The notes under the pieces were generated by a model. That model did no database searches and was not told the origin of the DNA. It saw only the letters and a program-made list of their open reading frames with translations. From positions 62,001-126,000 of the forward strand of contig JADIIU010000010.1 in assembly GCA_027603945.1 (NCBI GenBank): a DNA stretch of 64,000 nucleotides. Reading direction: 5' to 3'. This DNA is from Terramyces sp. JEL0728 (taxonomy: Eukaryota; Chytridiomycota; Chytridiomycetes; Rhizophydiales; Terramycetaceae). Position numbers and translations under genes: made by a program. Positions 1 through 9,942 of the stretch are shown here, piece by piece. Within the stretch, counting starts at the first letter, position 1. Each line of letters starts with the position of its first letter.

Positions 1-1502
1 AAAGCAAGACTAAGAAAGGGGATAAATGTGCTTGTTGCTACACCTGGTAGATTGTTAGATCATTTAAGAACTACCGAATCATTTATTACAGGAAATTTGC
101 GATGGCTGGTGTTGGATGAAGCGGACAACTTGTTGCATCTAGGATTTGAAGAAACCCTACGTGATATATTAAGAATATTGAACGAAAAGGGCAGGGCGGC
201 TATAGAAAATGGAGGTCGAGCCAAAATCAAATACCTGCCATTCGAAAGACAGACTGTTCTTTGCTCAGCTACAATTGAAGGAGGAGTGCAAAAGCTCGCT
301 GAAGAGTCGTTAAGAGACCCGGTATTCATCAAAGCAGAAACCAAAGAAGCAAATTCTTCAGATAAAGAAGAAAAGGAATCTTCAATTTCGATTCCGAAAC
401 AATTGGGACAGCTGTATGTTCTGTCACCTGCCAAATTACGTCTTGTGAACATGATTGGTTTGATTAGAAAGGTATTCACAGTTTAATCTAGGTTACCAAT
501 TCCGGAAAAGTTCCAAGGAAAATTATAGTTTTCTTGGCAACTGGCGACTCTGTTGACTGGCACTTTGATATCCTGGCCAGAATTGCTGAAATGCAAAATT
601 CTGAAAATGATGATCAAGATTTTGAGTTTGATCCTGAAGCCGAGACCAAACCTGTCGAATACAATGACTTGCCAAAATTGCGTGCTGGTTATGATGCTAA
701 ACACTTGCCCAATTGCAAGCTGTTCAAATTACACGGTTCAATGCAGCAATCTGAAAGACACGCAGTTTACACTGGATATTCCCCGTCTTCAAACTATACA
801 AAAATTCTACTTTGTACTGATGTTGCAGCCCGTGGTTTAGATTTGCCAGATGTATCTGATATTATCCAATATGATCCACCTGCTGATGTTCGTGATTATA
901 TTCACCGTATTGGAAGAACAGCCCGTTTAGGCAAAGAAGGTCAGGCATTTATATTTTTATTGCCAAGTGAAGCAGAGTACCTGGATTTATTGGAAGACTA
1001 CAACTGTCACGTTACTGAAGAGCCAATGATTCCACTCTTGGAAATGCTGACACCTCTAGCAAATTCAAAAAAGACAAAACATCAAAAACACTCCTTCCAC
1101 GAAATAGCTGCAACTGACGTACATATGGAATACGAACGGTTTGTGCAATCAACTCAACCAGTAAGTACTTGCTTATTTTAGAATCTGATTCATGCACAAA
1201 AGGCATTCTCCTCGCACATTCGAGCATATACAACCCATATCGCATCGGAAAAACACATTTTTCATATTCGTAAACTGCATTTAGGCCATTTGGCAAAATC
1301 TTTCTGTCTTCGCGAAGCACCACAGCAACTGCAGTCGAAACTGGGCAACCTGGCCAAGACCCTGCACGAAAATGATCTAGCTAGTGGTGGTGGCATCACT
1401 GCCAGCTCGATGAAGCGCAAAGCAAACCAAATGGCAAAGAATGCAATGGTCAGTGAATTTGCTGACGGCAACATTGCTCAATTAATGAAGAAAAGAAAAT
1501 AA
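1..1502 (+). CDS. DBP7: DEAD-box RNA helicase, Dbp7/DDX31 family (5' end outside window)
   Basis: Exons 1-471, 492-1160 and 1182-1502, separated by 20- and 21-nt introns; 486 residues are visible and the reading frame enters from the left edge. Visible helicase motifs are the Ib-like TPGR, motif II DEAD followed by N, motif [14 protein letters not shown], and motif [10 protein letters not shown]. The C-terminal part ([13 protein letters not shown], then a basic tail ending KKRK) is the extension typical of Dbp7/DDX31 rather than other DEAD-box proteins. Members of this family work in the nucleolus on 60S pre-ribosome maturation. Both introns break the frame unless removed, and removal restores family-conserved sequence ([17 protein letters not shown]). 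The N-terminal Q and GKT motifs are missing only because the window starts inside the gene. Confidence 0.93.
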
Positions 1503-1586
1503 ATTCTAATTTAACCGTTGAAATCTCGTTTAACCAATCTTTTTAGCAATTTAATTTGGTTATGCCTAAAACTAACTTTCCTTTTC

Positions 1587-3201
1587 ATGTCGTCATCTGG
1601 ATTGCATGGCCAAAAGCGAGAACACCAAACGGAAGAGCAAAAGCGACAGAAATTTGAAGCTGAAAAGGAAAAAATCAAAGAGTATTGCGGGCTGGATACA
1701 CTACTATTCAACAATGTATCCACCATTAACTATAGAGAAAAGAAAACAATCACAGTAGGGATGCACTACTAGAAACAACTAAAATGTTGTCAACCAACCC
1801 TGAATACTACACTGTATGGAATTACCGTAGAGAGATACTGGCTTCAATGTTGCCGACACTGGATCAAGAAGGGCAGCAAGAGACCTTGAAGCAAGATTTG
1901 TCACTATTAGACGCTCTACTCCTCAGGGCACCTAAATCCTACTGGGTGTGGAATCATAGAAGGTGGGTCCTGGAAAATATGCCAACCAAGCAATACGATA
2001 AAGAACTCAAAATCATCAACTACATGCTGGATTTGGACTCTCGTAATTTTCATGGGTGGGATTACCGGAGATATGTTATTGGAAAGAATGTTTCAACCCC
2101 AGAGAAAGAGTTTGAATATACGAATACAAAGATTAAGCAAAACTTTTCAAATTATTCAGCGTGGCATTACCGATCGAAAATCATGCCATTGGTGTTTCAA
2201 GGCAATGCGCTCAAAAATCAAATCAAAACGGATATAGAGCTGGTCAGAGATGCAGTTTTCACCGAACCTAAAGATCAGTCTGCTTGGCTCTATCAACGGT
2301 TTTTGTTTGGAAAAAAGATTTTGAATGTAAAGTTGGAGAGAGCGGTTCAAAAAAACAATTTGCTCTATCTTTTATTCAATCAGCCGGTCAAGGTTATTTT
2401 CTATTGATTTAGTTCAACAAAATTGATGGAGCAAAGATATTCAACAAGGCGTTTGTTTGTTCAGAATTGCAGATACTCGAATATGAAAATATACCAAATG
2501 ATGTTGAATTTGAAGCCGGAATATTTGTTGGAAGTCAGTTAGATCTAGTGTCATCGCAAATAACAGTTTGCAACGGTGAAATTACTCAGGAAACTCTAGA
2601 GATTCATTTCGATTCACAGCCATTATTAAACGAACTTTCTATCTTGAAAGAACTGTTGGAATTAGAGCCTAATTCAAAATGGGTAATGCTTGGAATATTA
2701 TATATCTACAGCACACTCGGAATAGAGAAACAAGAGTCGATCAAACTATTAGATCAACTGCAAAGGGTTGACAAGAAGCGTATCAACTATTACAAGGAGA
2801 AAAAGACTGCATTGATACTTGAACTGAATGATTTTCAGCCAGAAACAGTCAATCTAACTGGAAAAGGACTGTCCAACCTGCTAAAGCCTCATTTATTTGT
2901 TTTTACCAGAACCCTGGATCTCTCCAATAACGACATGCACAGTCTTTCATTTTTGAAATACCTATCACTTTCTGAACTTTATCTGGATAACAATAGCTTG
3001 ACAACTTTGAATGGTGTACAGTCGCAGACTCAGTTGAAAAGGCTATCTGCCAAGAATAATAGTATGGTAGTTTTAATTATAGAAATTGGAAAGAGTGGGG
3101 TTCGTGATATTTATAGCCTTAAACTTTCTCTGTTGGAGCTTTCTGGGAACTTGTTGGATGAACCAGAAATGGAACAGATTAGAAAAGTCATAGTTGTGTA
3201 G
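1587..3201 (+). CDS. BET4: Rab geranylgeranyltransferase alpha subunit with C-terminal leucine-rich repeats
   Basis: Exons 1587-1715, 1736-2392, 2413-3061, 3083-3201 (introns 20, 20 and 21 nt), 517 residues. Five prenyltransferase alpha repeats are visible (for example VWNYRREIL, VWNHRRWVL, GWDYRRYVI, AWHYRSKIM, AWLYQRFLF). The N-terminus (GLHGQKREHQTEEQ) matches the conserved start of the family. After about residue 400 come leucine-rich repeats (LDLSNNDMHSLSFLKYL, LYLDNNSLTTL), as in vertebrate RabGGTA; budding-yeast Bet4 lacks them. The enzyme, with a beta subunit and Rab escort protein, attaches geranylgeranyl groups to Rab GTPases. The third intron is 21 nt with no stop in frame, so retention would insert seven residues inside an LRR; removing it gives NNKIGKSGV, a normal LRR spacing. 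The start ATG was chosen because it lies just before the conserved N-terminal motif, 84 bp after the helicase stop. Confidence 0.93.
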
Positions 3202-3300
3202 CTATATCAATAAATTGTATCTTTATCCGGCAATCGGCGTCTCAAACATGAATTGTCGAAATGTATCAGCTATTTAGGCAGTGAACACTTTTATTGAAAC

Positions 3301-3707
3301 TTAGATTAGCGCAGCCAAAAGAACCCACAAACCCGCCATTGCCTTCTCCGCATCGCTGGTAGTAGTCGCGGCTTGTGTAGTAGCTTGAGCAGCAGCAGTT
3401 GATTGGGTATTTTGAGCAACAATTTGAGTACCGATTTGTGTTGCTGGAACTGGAGCAGTAGCGACATTAGTTGGTAAATTAGTAGGTAGCGCATTTGAAG
3501 GAACGGGGAAATGAGGTACAACTCCAGTTGGCAATCCAATTCCAGGTAATGTCTTTACATTTGTATCAATGCTGGTTTAATTAAAAGTTACCAAACACCG
3601 ACAGTGCTGCCGTTAGCGGTAATGCAGGTCAAGTCCTGTGGACATTGCTGAGTTGGTGAACAGGATTGAGCATAGACTGAAGCAAACAAAGACAGAATTG
3701 AAAGCAT
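3301..3707 (-). CDS. small secreted, probably GPI-anchored Cys/Thr/Ala-rich protein (copy A)
   Basis: Exons (minus) 3592-3707 and 3301-3571 around a 20-nt intron, 128 residues. The N-terminus MLSILSLFASVYA is a typical signal peptide, followed by a short Cys motif (SCSPTQQCPQDLTC and a later GVC), then a Pro/Thr/Ala/Gln-rich linker and a hydrophobic C-terminus (AGLWVLLAALI) that ends the protein, as in GPI-anchor signals. It is therefore predicted to be a cell-surface protein. The next gene on the same strand (3742-4134) has the same layout and the same Cys pattern, so the two are tandem paralogues. No enzymatic domain is recognised. The intron lies inside the codon for the last motif Cys; the neighbour encodes the same GVCI motif without an intron. 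Confidence 0.75.
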
Positions 3708-3741
3708 TTTTAGAAAAAGCAAGGTAATGAAAATTTTGTAT

Positions 3742-4134
3742 TTATATCAACATTGCCATCAATAGGGTGAAGCCAAGCCCTGCTACGGCTTTTCCAGCAC
3801 TATTACCAGTCGGGATGTGTAATCCAGTAGTAGCTGGCGGAGTGGTACTTGCAGAAAGCGCAATTGGGATTGAATTGATGCCACCCGGAACAGTAACAAC
3901 TGGCGGGGCAGCGGTTGTTGTAGGTGCACTTGCAGGAGCAGCTGAAGTTGAAGGTCCATTTGCTCCAGGGATTTGAGGAATAGATGGTAAACTGCTTGGG
4001 ATAGAATTAGGGCTGATACATACACCAATAAGTAACCCTTGGGGGAACGAACAGTTCAAGCCGTTAGGACATTTTTGAGTGGAAGAGCAAGATTGGCACC
4101 AAACAGAAACCAACAAAGTAAAGATTGAGAGCAT
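3742..4134 (-). CDS. small secreted, probably GPI-anchored Cys/Thr/Ala-rich protein (copy B)
   Basis: Single exon, 130 residues. Starts MLSIFTLLVSVWC (signal peptide), then SCSSTQKCPNGLNC, a spacer and GVCIS, a Ser/Pro/Ala/Thr-rich stalk, and a hydrophobic C-terminal tail (GLGFTLLMAMLI) typical of a GPI-anchor signal. An in-frame extension upstream to 4218 exists, but the ATG at 4134 gives the clean signal peptide and aligns with the start of the paralogue at 3707. Function unknown; a small wall- or membrane-attached surface protein is the reasonable inference. It lacks the 20-nt intron present in its paralogue. Confidence 0.75.
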   Translation of the reverse strand: MLSIFTLLVSVWCQSCSSTQKCPNGLNCSFPQGLLIGVCISPNSIPSSLPSIPQIPGANGPSTSAAPASAPTTTAAPPVVTVPGGINSIPIALSASTTPPATTGLHIPTGNSAGKAVAGLGFTLLMAMLI

Positions 4135-4381
4135 TGAGATTCTTTGCGTCTGATGTCCTTTTATAGTTTTTCGGCCCTTTCTTTCGAAACTCAAAGGGAC
4201 GGTATGGAAGGGAGACATAAATCTGGATTTGTATCCTATTTACAAGTATGGCTGTAGTAACAAGCCAGCGGTATCTTCAACTTATCCGTGCCGATCTATC
4301 CAGTCTCAGTTTCTGTTACATTTCAATATAAACAGCTGTTGTCAAGCAACATTGACAATTCCATTTATTCGTAAACATTTT

Positions 4382-5267
4382 ATGACGATCTGTGAAAATC
4401 GCGGAAATGCACAAATAGTTTGCCAGGTAGTGAATAAAAAGGTGGAGCTGACTCAATTGTCATTCGCATATCCAGTACGATTAATGCAGCCAAAATCATT
4501 CTTGGAAACCCATCAGGCTGGTAAATATATTTGATCCAGTGTATATTTTGGGATACGGAGGTGGACTGTTGGCTGGAGATCATATTGATATCACTGTTCA
4601 AGTCAAGGAATCGGCATCTCTGTCAATCCACTCTCAGGCATCGACAAAAGTATTCAAACGCACTAGAAATGATGAATTTTCATCTCAAAATATGATTGCC
4701 CAGATTGAAGCGAGTGCATTCCTCTGTTTACTACCAGAACCAGTCACTTGCTTTTCAAATGCCGCCTATAAACAATCGCAAATATTCAACTTGCACAAAG
4801 ATGCGTCATTATTGCTGTTGGATTGTAAATAGCTGCTGATGGTAGGGTTTACTCCTGGAAGAGTATCGAGAGGAGAAATTTACGACTTTGATTACTATTA
4901 TTCGGAGAATATTATTAATATCGATGGCAAGCGGCTGGCAAGGGAAGCGTATATGCTCAAGGATGAGAGTGGATTCCCACTCAAAGAGCGGATGGGTAAA
5001 TACAAATGCTTTGCTAATATTTACATGTACGGACCCAAGCTCTATGATTTAATAACTGAAACGGACAGGGAATGCACCTCTAACGTTATTCATAGGATGA
5101 GTACCAGTGAGCCAATAATGTGGTCAGTGTCTCCAATACCATTTGATCATCAGAAGGCGTTAGTAATCAGAGCTTGCGCGGTAGACACAATTACGATGCG
5201 AGAGTTCCTGCTGACTAGATTTGAATCTATAGAAAATGAAATAGGAAATCTGTTTTCCAGAATATAA
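4382..5267 (+). CDS. ureD: urease accessory protein UreD
   Basis: Exons 4382-4520, 4540-4824, 4846-5267 (introns 19 and 21 nt), 281 residues, normal for the family. UreD scaffolds assembly of UreF/UreG on apo-urease for nickel insertion. Visible family landmarks are ELTQLSFAYPVRLM near the N-terminus, YILGYGGGLLAGDHIDI, the QASTKVFK region, and the LLLLDW-FTPGRVSRGE block that is only formed when the second intron is removed. The ATG at 4382 is the first in-frame Met before NRGNAQIVCQVV; the frame is open further upstream without an ATG, so an upstream exon cannot be excluded. Two urea-transporter-like symporters lie 30 kb away, so urea use is plausible; urease itself is not in the window. 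Confidence 0.88.
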
Positions 5268-5363
5268 TTTGTATTTTGCTTTGATTTGTAAGTCAACCTG
5301 AAACATTTGTCACCCGCTCACTAGCCCTATTACTTAAAAGGCTCTAATCTAGCCAAAGTTCTT

Positions 5364-6311
5364 ATGGACGGACTCGATACGACTTTCACGACTACTCTCG
5401 ACCACGTATTGCTAACAGGCAGCTCGCTAGGATTAATTGCAGCTCTAAATTTGATGTTTGTGTTACAATATCCAAAAACGCCTATTCTGAATCTTGCTCG
5501 GTTGATGGCTGTTACAGATATCGTACAATCACTGGCACATATAGCATTAATACTGCTATTTACTTTCCGCGTTGACAACTACATTTATTTCTTATTGGCG
5601 AGGAATTCGTTTACCATCTTCAAGTTCTGGTTTATGCTAACGACTTGCATCAACGGATTTGTAGTTTTATATCTGATTAATGGGGGGAAGGTTGATAGGA
5701 TCAATGCCGCTACAATTGGTGTTTTTTCATATATCATTGTAGGGCCCAGTTACTTGCTGAATTCCAGACAAGTCGCTACAGAGCTTTATCAGTATGCGAT
5801 TTTTTATCGTAGGTACCAAGTAAAAAACCTGCTGCAAGTGATTGTAATTGGCGCGCTATTCCTCTCAGCGACTATTTCAACATTTTACGGATTATTCAAA
5901 TTTGGACAGAAATTCAAGTACTTGTCATCCAGAAAGCATGCTTTGTACAGAGAATCGATCGGATACTTGTTATCAATTAATCTTATTAATATTGGAATTA
6001 TGCTTCCACTGCTAGTTTTTCAAACCACGGCAGCTGTAGATTCGTTCTTGCCTTCTGGCTCTGTAAATTCAAATCTTTATCATACCCTTAATTTTGTACA
6101 GCTTTTGGTTTTATCTTTGCGCGGTGTTGCACATCTACTTTATACTTACTTTGGCTTTACTCGCAGGTATGCAAACAAGAACGGAAATATGGAAATTTCA
6201 TCTCCAGTTGCGGATTATCGGACTTCAATTCTATCACGCAATTCAGTGTCTGGAAAAGCAACTCCGTTTATGGATCCTGCTTTGCGAAGACCTTCCATTA
6301 GTCGTCAATAA
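5364..6311 (+). CDS. seven-transmembrane receptor-like protein
   Basis: 315 residues. Seven hydrophobic segments are readable at about residues 15-35, 44-68, 84-105, 114-132, 155-178, 198-220 and 240-263, followed by a Ser/Thr/Arg-rich tail of about 50 residues (SILSRNSVSGKATPF, RRPSISRQ) that could be phosphorylated. This topology fits a fungal G-protein-coupled receptor of the Git3/cAMP-receptor-like type, but I do not recognise a diagnostic motif, so the family is an inference. There may be one extra intron at 5792-5812 (21 nt, GTATG...TCGTAG, no stop); its removal would shorten the third cytoplasmic side by seven residues. The window also encodes a cyclic-nucleotide phosphodiesterase, but no direct link is shown. 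Confidence 0.6.
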   Translation: MDGLDTTFTTTLDHVLLTGSSLGLIAALNLMFVLQYPKTPILNLARLMAVTDIVQSLAHIALILLFTFRVDNYIYFLLARNSFTIFKFWFMLTTCINGFVVLYLINGGKVDRINAATIGVFSYIIVGPSYLLNSRQVATELYQYAIFYRRYQVKNLLQVIVIGALFLSATISTFYGLFKFGQKFKYLSSRKHALYRESIGYLLSINLINIGIMLPLLVFQTTAAVDSFLPSGSVNSNLYHTLNFVQLLVLSLRGVAHLLYTYFGFTRRYANKNGNMEISSPVADYRTSILSRNSVSGKATPFMDPALRRPSISRQ

Positions 6312-6412
6312 AACAGATTTAATTTTGGATCGATGCTGTCTCCTCAGATTGAATACTTTAAATCTTGCAAGGCTAGTTGGCGATTGATCATCGCGAAAAT
6401 ATAAGCTGGCTT

Positions 6413-7555
6413 CTAAAGTAATTTATTCACAGTCTTGAAATTAACATTATTCTTTCCTACTTGAGCAGTACTCTTAAAAGTAGATTTGCCATCAAGCCCA
6501 ACAGTGCCTTTTTGCAAAGATCCCATCATCCAACTCTTCTTGTCCACTGCATTTAATTTTCCAGTGACAGTGCAGTACCCAAATTGGATGCTAGCTTCAT
6601 ATTTCCCAGAGAAATCAACCACATTAGCTGTTACAGAACCGAGCTGCGACATAATTTCAGTGGTGGAGACTTCCCTAGGGTGTAGCGTAATATCAACCAG
6701 CCCCGCAGTATTACAACTAATACTTGTATACCCTTGAACATTTCCATACACTCCTCCCATGTCTGATTTTAGCTTTACTGACTTTGCAGATCCACTCTGG
6801 TCAAACCTTGATTCGCATTCAATTGCACCGACGTTTGTATACAAATTGATTTCACTTCCGCCAAGATAGCCTTCCAATTTCACCGCTCCCAAATCCAAAT
6901 TCACATCAATTGTATCGCAATACAATCCAGATATATTGACATTTCCAGAGCTGCTTTTTATATTGAATTTCGACTGTTTTGTGCCGTCACCAAGGTAAAC
7001 CAGTGCGCCAAATTCAGTTTCCATGGTTAAATCGTACACAGATTTCAGCGGCATTTTGATCAGCACTTCTATTTCGGTTGCATGGATTTTTGTGGCAGTA
7101 TTAGGGCTAGAAATAGTGATAATTAGCTTTGAATCTTCAGTTGAGCAAGAAAAAGCGAATCCTTTGAGTTTCTTTTCCGCAGTCATTATGGTGTAGCATA
7201 GGATAGGCTGTGGGATATCATGGTGTTCAATTCTGGTATTGCAAAGTGTAGCGCCAGTAGCATTGATTGAAATCAGCTCAACTGGAGGGATTTCGGCAGA
7301 GTCTTGTTGAATGACTTCCATTAGTTTTTTATCTTCAATGTCATGCTTGATATTGAATGCATTCAGCCCATGGGCAATAACCGAATTCCAGTCCTTGTCT
7401 TTTATGTTGATGGTAGTGTTTTTGAATTGAATGCTGCCATGGTGCTCTTTTTTGTCTTTGGCCATTTTATTGTATTTCAAAGTTTCAGTCTTTTTATATT
7501 TCAAAAATTCAGAGAACTGACCTGGTAAATCTCGGGTTGAAACATTGCTTGCCAT
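6413..7555 (-). CDS. DUF4097-type beta-helix-like protein (copy 1)
   Basis: 380 residues, no intron found. No signal peptide or membrane segment. After a basic N-terminal part, residues about 150-350 consist of short beta-strand repeats (IKSSSGNVNISGLY, VNLDLGAVKLEGYLGGSEI, LYTNVGAIECES, KSDMGGVYGNV), the turn pattern seen in DUF4097/putative adhesin beta-helices. A second protein of nearly the same length and style is encoded at 53458-54607, so this is probably a small local family. Molecular function is unknown; the adhesin label of the Pfam family does not mean surface location here, because no secretion signal is visible. Confidence 0.6.
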   Translation of the reverse strand: MASNVSTRDLPGQFSEFLKYKKTETLKYNKMAKDKKEHHGSIQFKNTTINIKDKDWNSVIAHGLNAFNIKHDIEDKKLMEVIQQDSAEIPPVELISINATGATLCNTRIEHHDIPQPILCYTIMTAEKKLKGFAFSCSTEDSKLIITISSPNTATKIHATEIEVLIKMPLKSVYDLTMETEFGALVYLGDGTKQSKFNIKSSSGNVNISGLYCDTIDVNLDLGAVKLEGYLGGSEINLYTNVGAIECESRFDQSGSAKSVKLKSDMGGVYGNVQGYTSISCNTAGLVDITLHPREVSTTEIMSQLGSVTANVVDFSGKYEASIQFGYCTVTGKLNAVDKKSWMMGSLQKGTVGLDGKSTFKSTAQVGKNNVNFKTVNKLL

Positions 7556-7793
7556 CCGACGCTTTACGCATCAGTGAGCCATTAAATTAGAGGTAATCTT
7601 TGCTCCTAGATACGTATTACAACTAATGGAGCTTTTCCGAAAAGCAGCTCAGCAGGAACCACATTCATCCCAGATCTGTTAATCCCCACCACCGACTTTC
7701 TCACCTCTATCCTACCTTGTCAAAAAGCGAGCCGAAAATTGCCGAAGAATAAGCAACAATTATAAGTCACAAGCTCTTCAACTTCTTTGCACC

Positions 7794-9811
7794 ATGACAG
7801 GCAAGTTGAAATCCACAAGCGATAACCTCGCCAGTGAAATCGACAATTTTTTAGACGATATCTTTGGAAAAGAAGACTCTATACCAGGTGCAACTGTTAC
7901 CGTAGTCCATCAAGGAGAAACTATTGTGCACAGGGCACATGGATATTCAAATGCAGAAACGAAAATCCCAGTCACCGTTGATAAAACACTCTTTCGAATT
8001 GCCTCAGTTACCAAATCGTTCACTGCAGCAACACTTTTCACCCTATGGGAAAGGAAAGGATTGCCAATTGAAGACATTTCTTCAAAAGACGCCAATCATA
8101 TTATTCATGAACTGGAAAGCCAATGTCCAGAATACTCAATTGGATTTTCCATAGAAAATAATGGCTTCAAGGAGCCAATTACTTTATTTAACCTCTTTAC
8201 TCACACTGCTGGGTTTGAAGATTGTTTTCAGGGAGTGTTTACGCATCCAAAGGACGATTTATCTAAATGGAAATTGGATCCCAGATTATTGAACAGAACC
8301 GCTTTGATGCAGAATAACTTTCCCAGACGGATTTATCCACCAGGGGTTATATACAGCTATTCCAACACTTGTTATATTTTAATGGGTTATATTATCGAAT
8401 TATTAGCTGGGAAACCTTATCCAGATGCCTTGAATGATGTAATACTCACGCCATTAGGAATGACGAATTCAACTGCTGCAATTCATTCCCCTCTGGACCC
8501 AGCTATTTTCAAATCATTACCAACTGAAGCTTTGGTTATAAATCAACCCCATGAAACAATCAAAAAGAAACACACGGTACTGCCTGTTTGGAACCATCTC
8601 GACTGTTTGGGAATGGCTGCTGGAAGTATTGTCTCTACCGCAAATGACATGAGCAAGTACGTTAGTTGTTTGCTCAACAATGGCAAAGTGGGAGATATTC
8701 AAGTTATTGGCACTGCAGCACTTGAGCTCATGTTGGAAGGACAGAATCAAAAAGAACAAGAAACCAGCCAGTGGGTAAATGCCGGACTCTTCAAACAATT
8801 CCTTCCACACTACAAAGGATTGGAGGTCGTTTATCACGATGGCTATCTCAGTAAATCAAATTAACAACAGACGGGCATTCATCACAACTTTTACTCTTTC
8901 CAAAACACAATCTGGGAATATTTTATTCTATAAATCATAAAAGCCCAAAACTTTCAATGAATGACTGGATGAACCTTTTATTCGAAAGTGTCCAAGAAAA
9001 AGACCAGTTGCACAATGGATATTACTTGTACCACAAAGCCCCTTCCAAAAGGAAATTTGTATTATCTGATCCAAAATCAGTTGATTTGAAAAAGTATGTT
9101 GGCAGATACACTGTAACAAGAAAGTTGGAATCCAAATGGATGGCGCTGTTGTTGAAAATCTTTGTTGGAGCTGAAGTAGCAGTTTCTCTCGCAAAAGATA
9201 GGACATCATTGGTATTCTGCGATGACAAGTCTGTATATGATCTCATACCTATTCAAACTGAGTCGCAAAAATCTCTGTTCTGGGTAAAATATAGGAAACA
9301 ACAAAAATACCAAAGGAATGCGCATAGATTTGTTAACTTTGAAGAATATGAAATGTCTGACGGGAAGAAGCGGCTATTTTTCAAGTACGGCGATTCTTAT
9401 CAATATCTATATTGGTTTGAACGAAAAGTGCCTCAAATCGTTTTCTGGTTTACACCATTGCTGTATTCGCTTGGTCAAATCATTTTTAGTTTGGTAAAGA
9501 GTTCTTTTCCTTCTCAGCTCTCAATTGCTGGAACAGCGACAGCAGGCTTCATTGCTGCGGGGCAGATCAGTATTTTAGTTTACCCATTGATGGGGAAAAA
9601 TGAAGTTGATCCTGTTATTAACCAGACACCGCTATGGTTAAAAATTGTGTTGGGTGTATCTCAAGTTGGCACATCTATTGGTGCTATTGGGTCATTGGTT
9701 AGTTTGGCCACTGGAAACGGACAAGTTGCCCAAGATTTGATGTCGATCATTGCTTCTGTATCCTACATGGCAGTTAGTAATTATTGGAACCTGAATTTTT
9801 GGAAACTTTAG
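7794..9811 (+). CDS. serine beta-lactamase-like (class C / PBP-like) protein with C-terminal membrane domain
   Basis: Exons 7794-8850 and 8871-9811 (20-nt intron), 665 residues. The N-terminal domain has the penicillin-recognising-enzyme triad: S71-V-T-K74 (SxxK), Y189-S-N191 (YxN), and H348-D-G350 (HxG, the KTG equivalent). The HDG motif ends just before the intron. Residues about 540-656 hold four hydrophobic segments (starting IVFWFTPLLYSLGQ), so the enzyme domain is tethered to a membrane by its C-terminus. Eukaryotic members of this family (LACTB-like) act as peptidases or esterases; the substrate cannot be predicted. No N-terminal signal peptide is seen. Confidence 0.82.
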
Positions 9812-9942
9812 TTTTAATATATCAATCATGTCCTTTTATGTATCATTGCTGAATTTACTGCGCAATTCTCTGCTGATTGTTCAAGTATTTCAGTTGCTAA
9901 TTCAATGGACTGCAGTTAATCCATTTTTTGTCTGCACGCAAA

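Noticed and set aside
5792..5812. Firm call of a 21-nt intron in the 7TM gene
   Set aside because: Ends and length fit, but it is stop-free and no conserved motif decides between splicing and retention, so it is only mentioned as a candidate.
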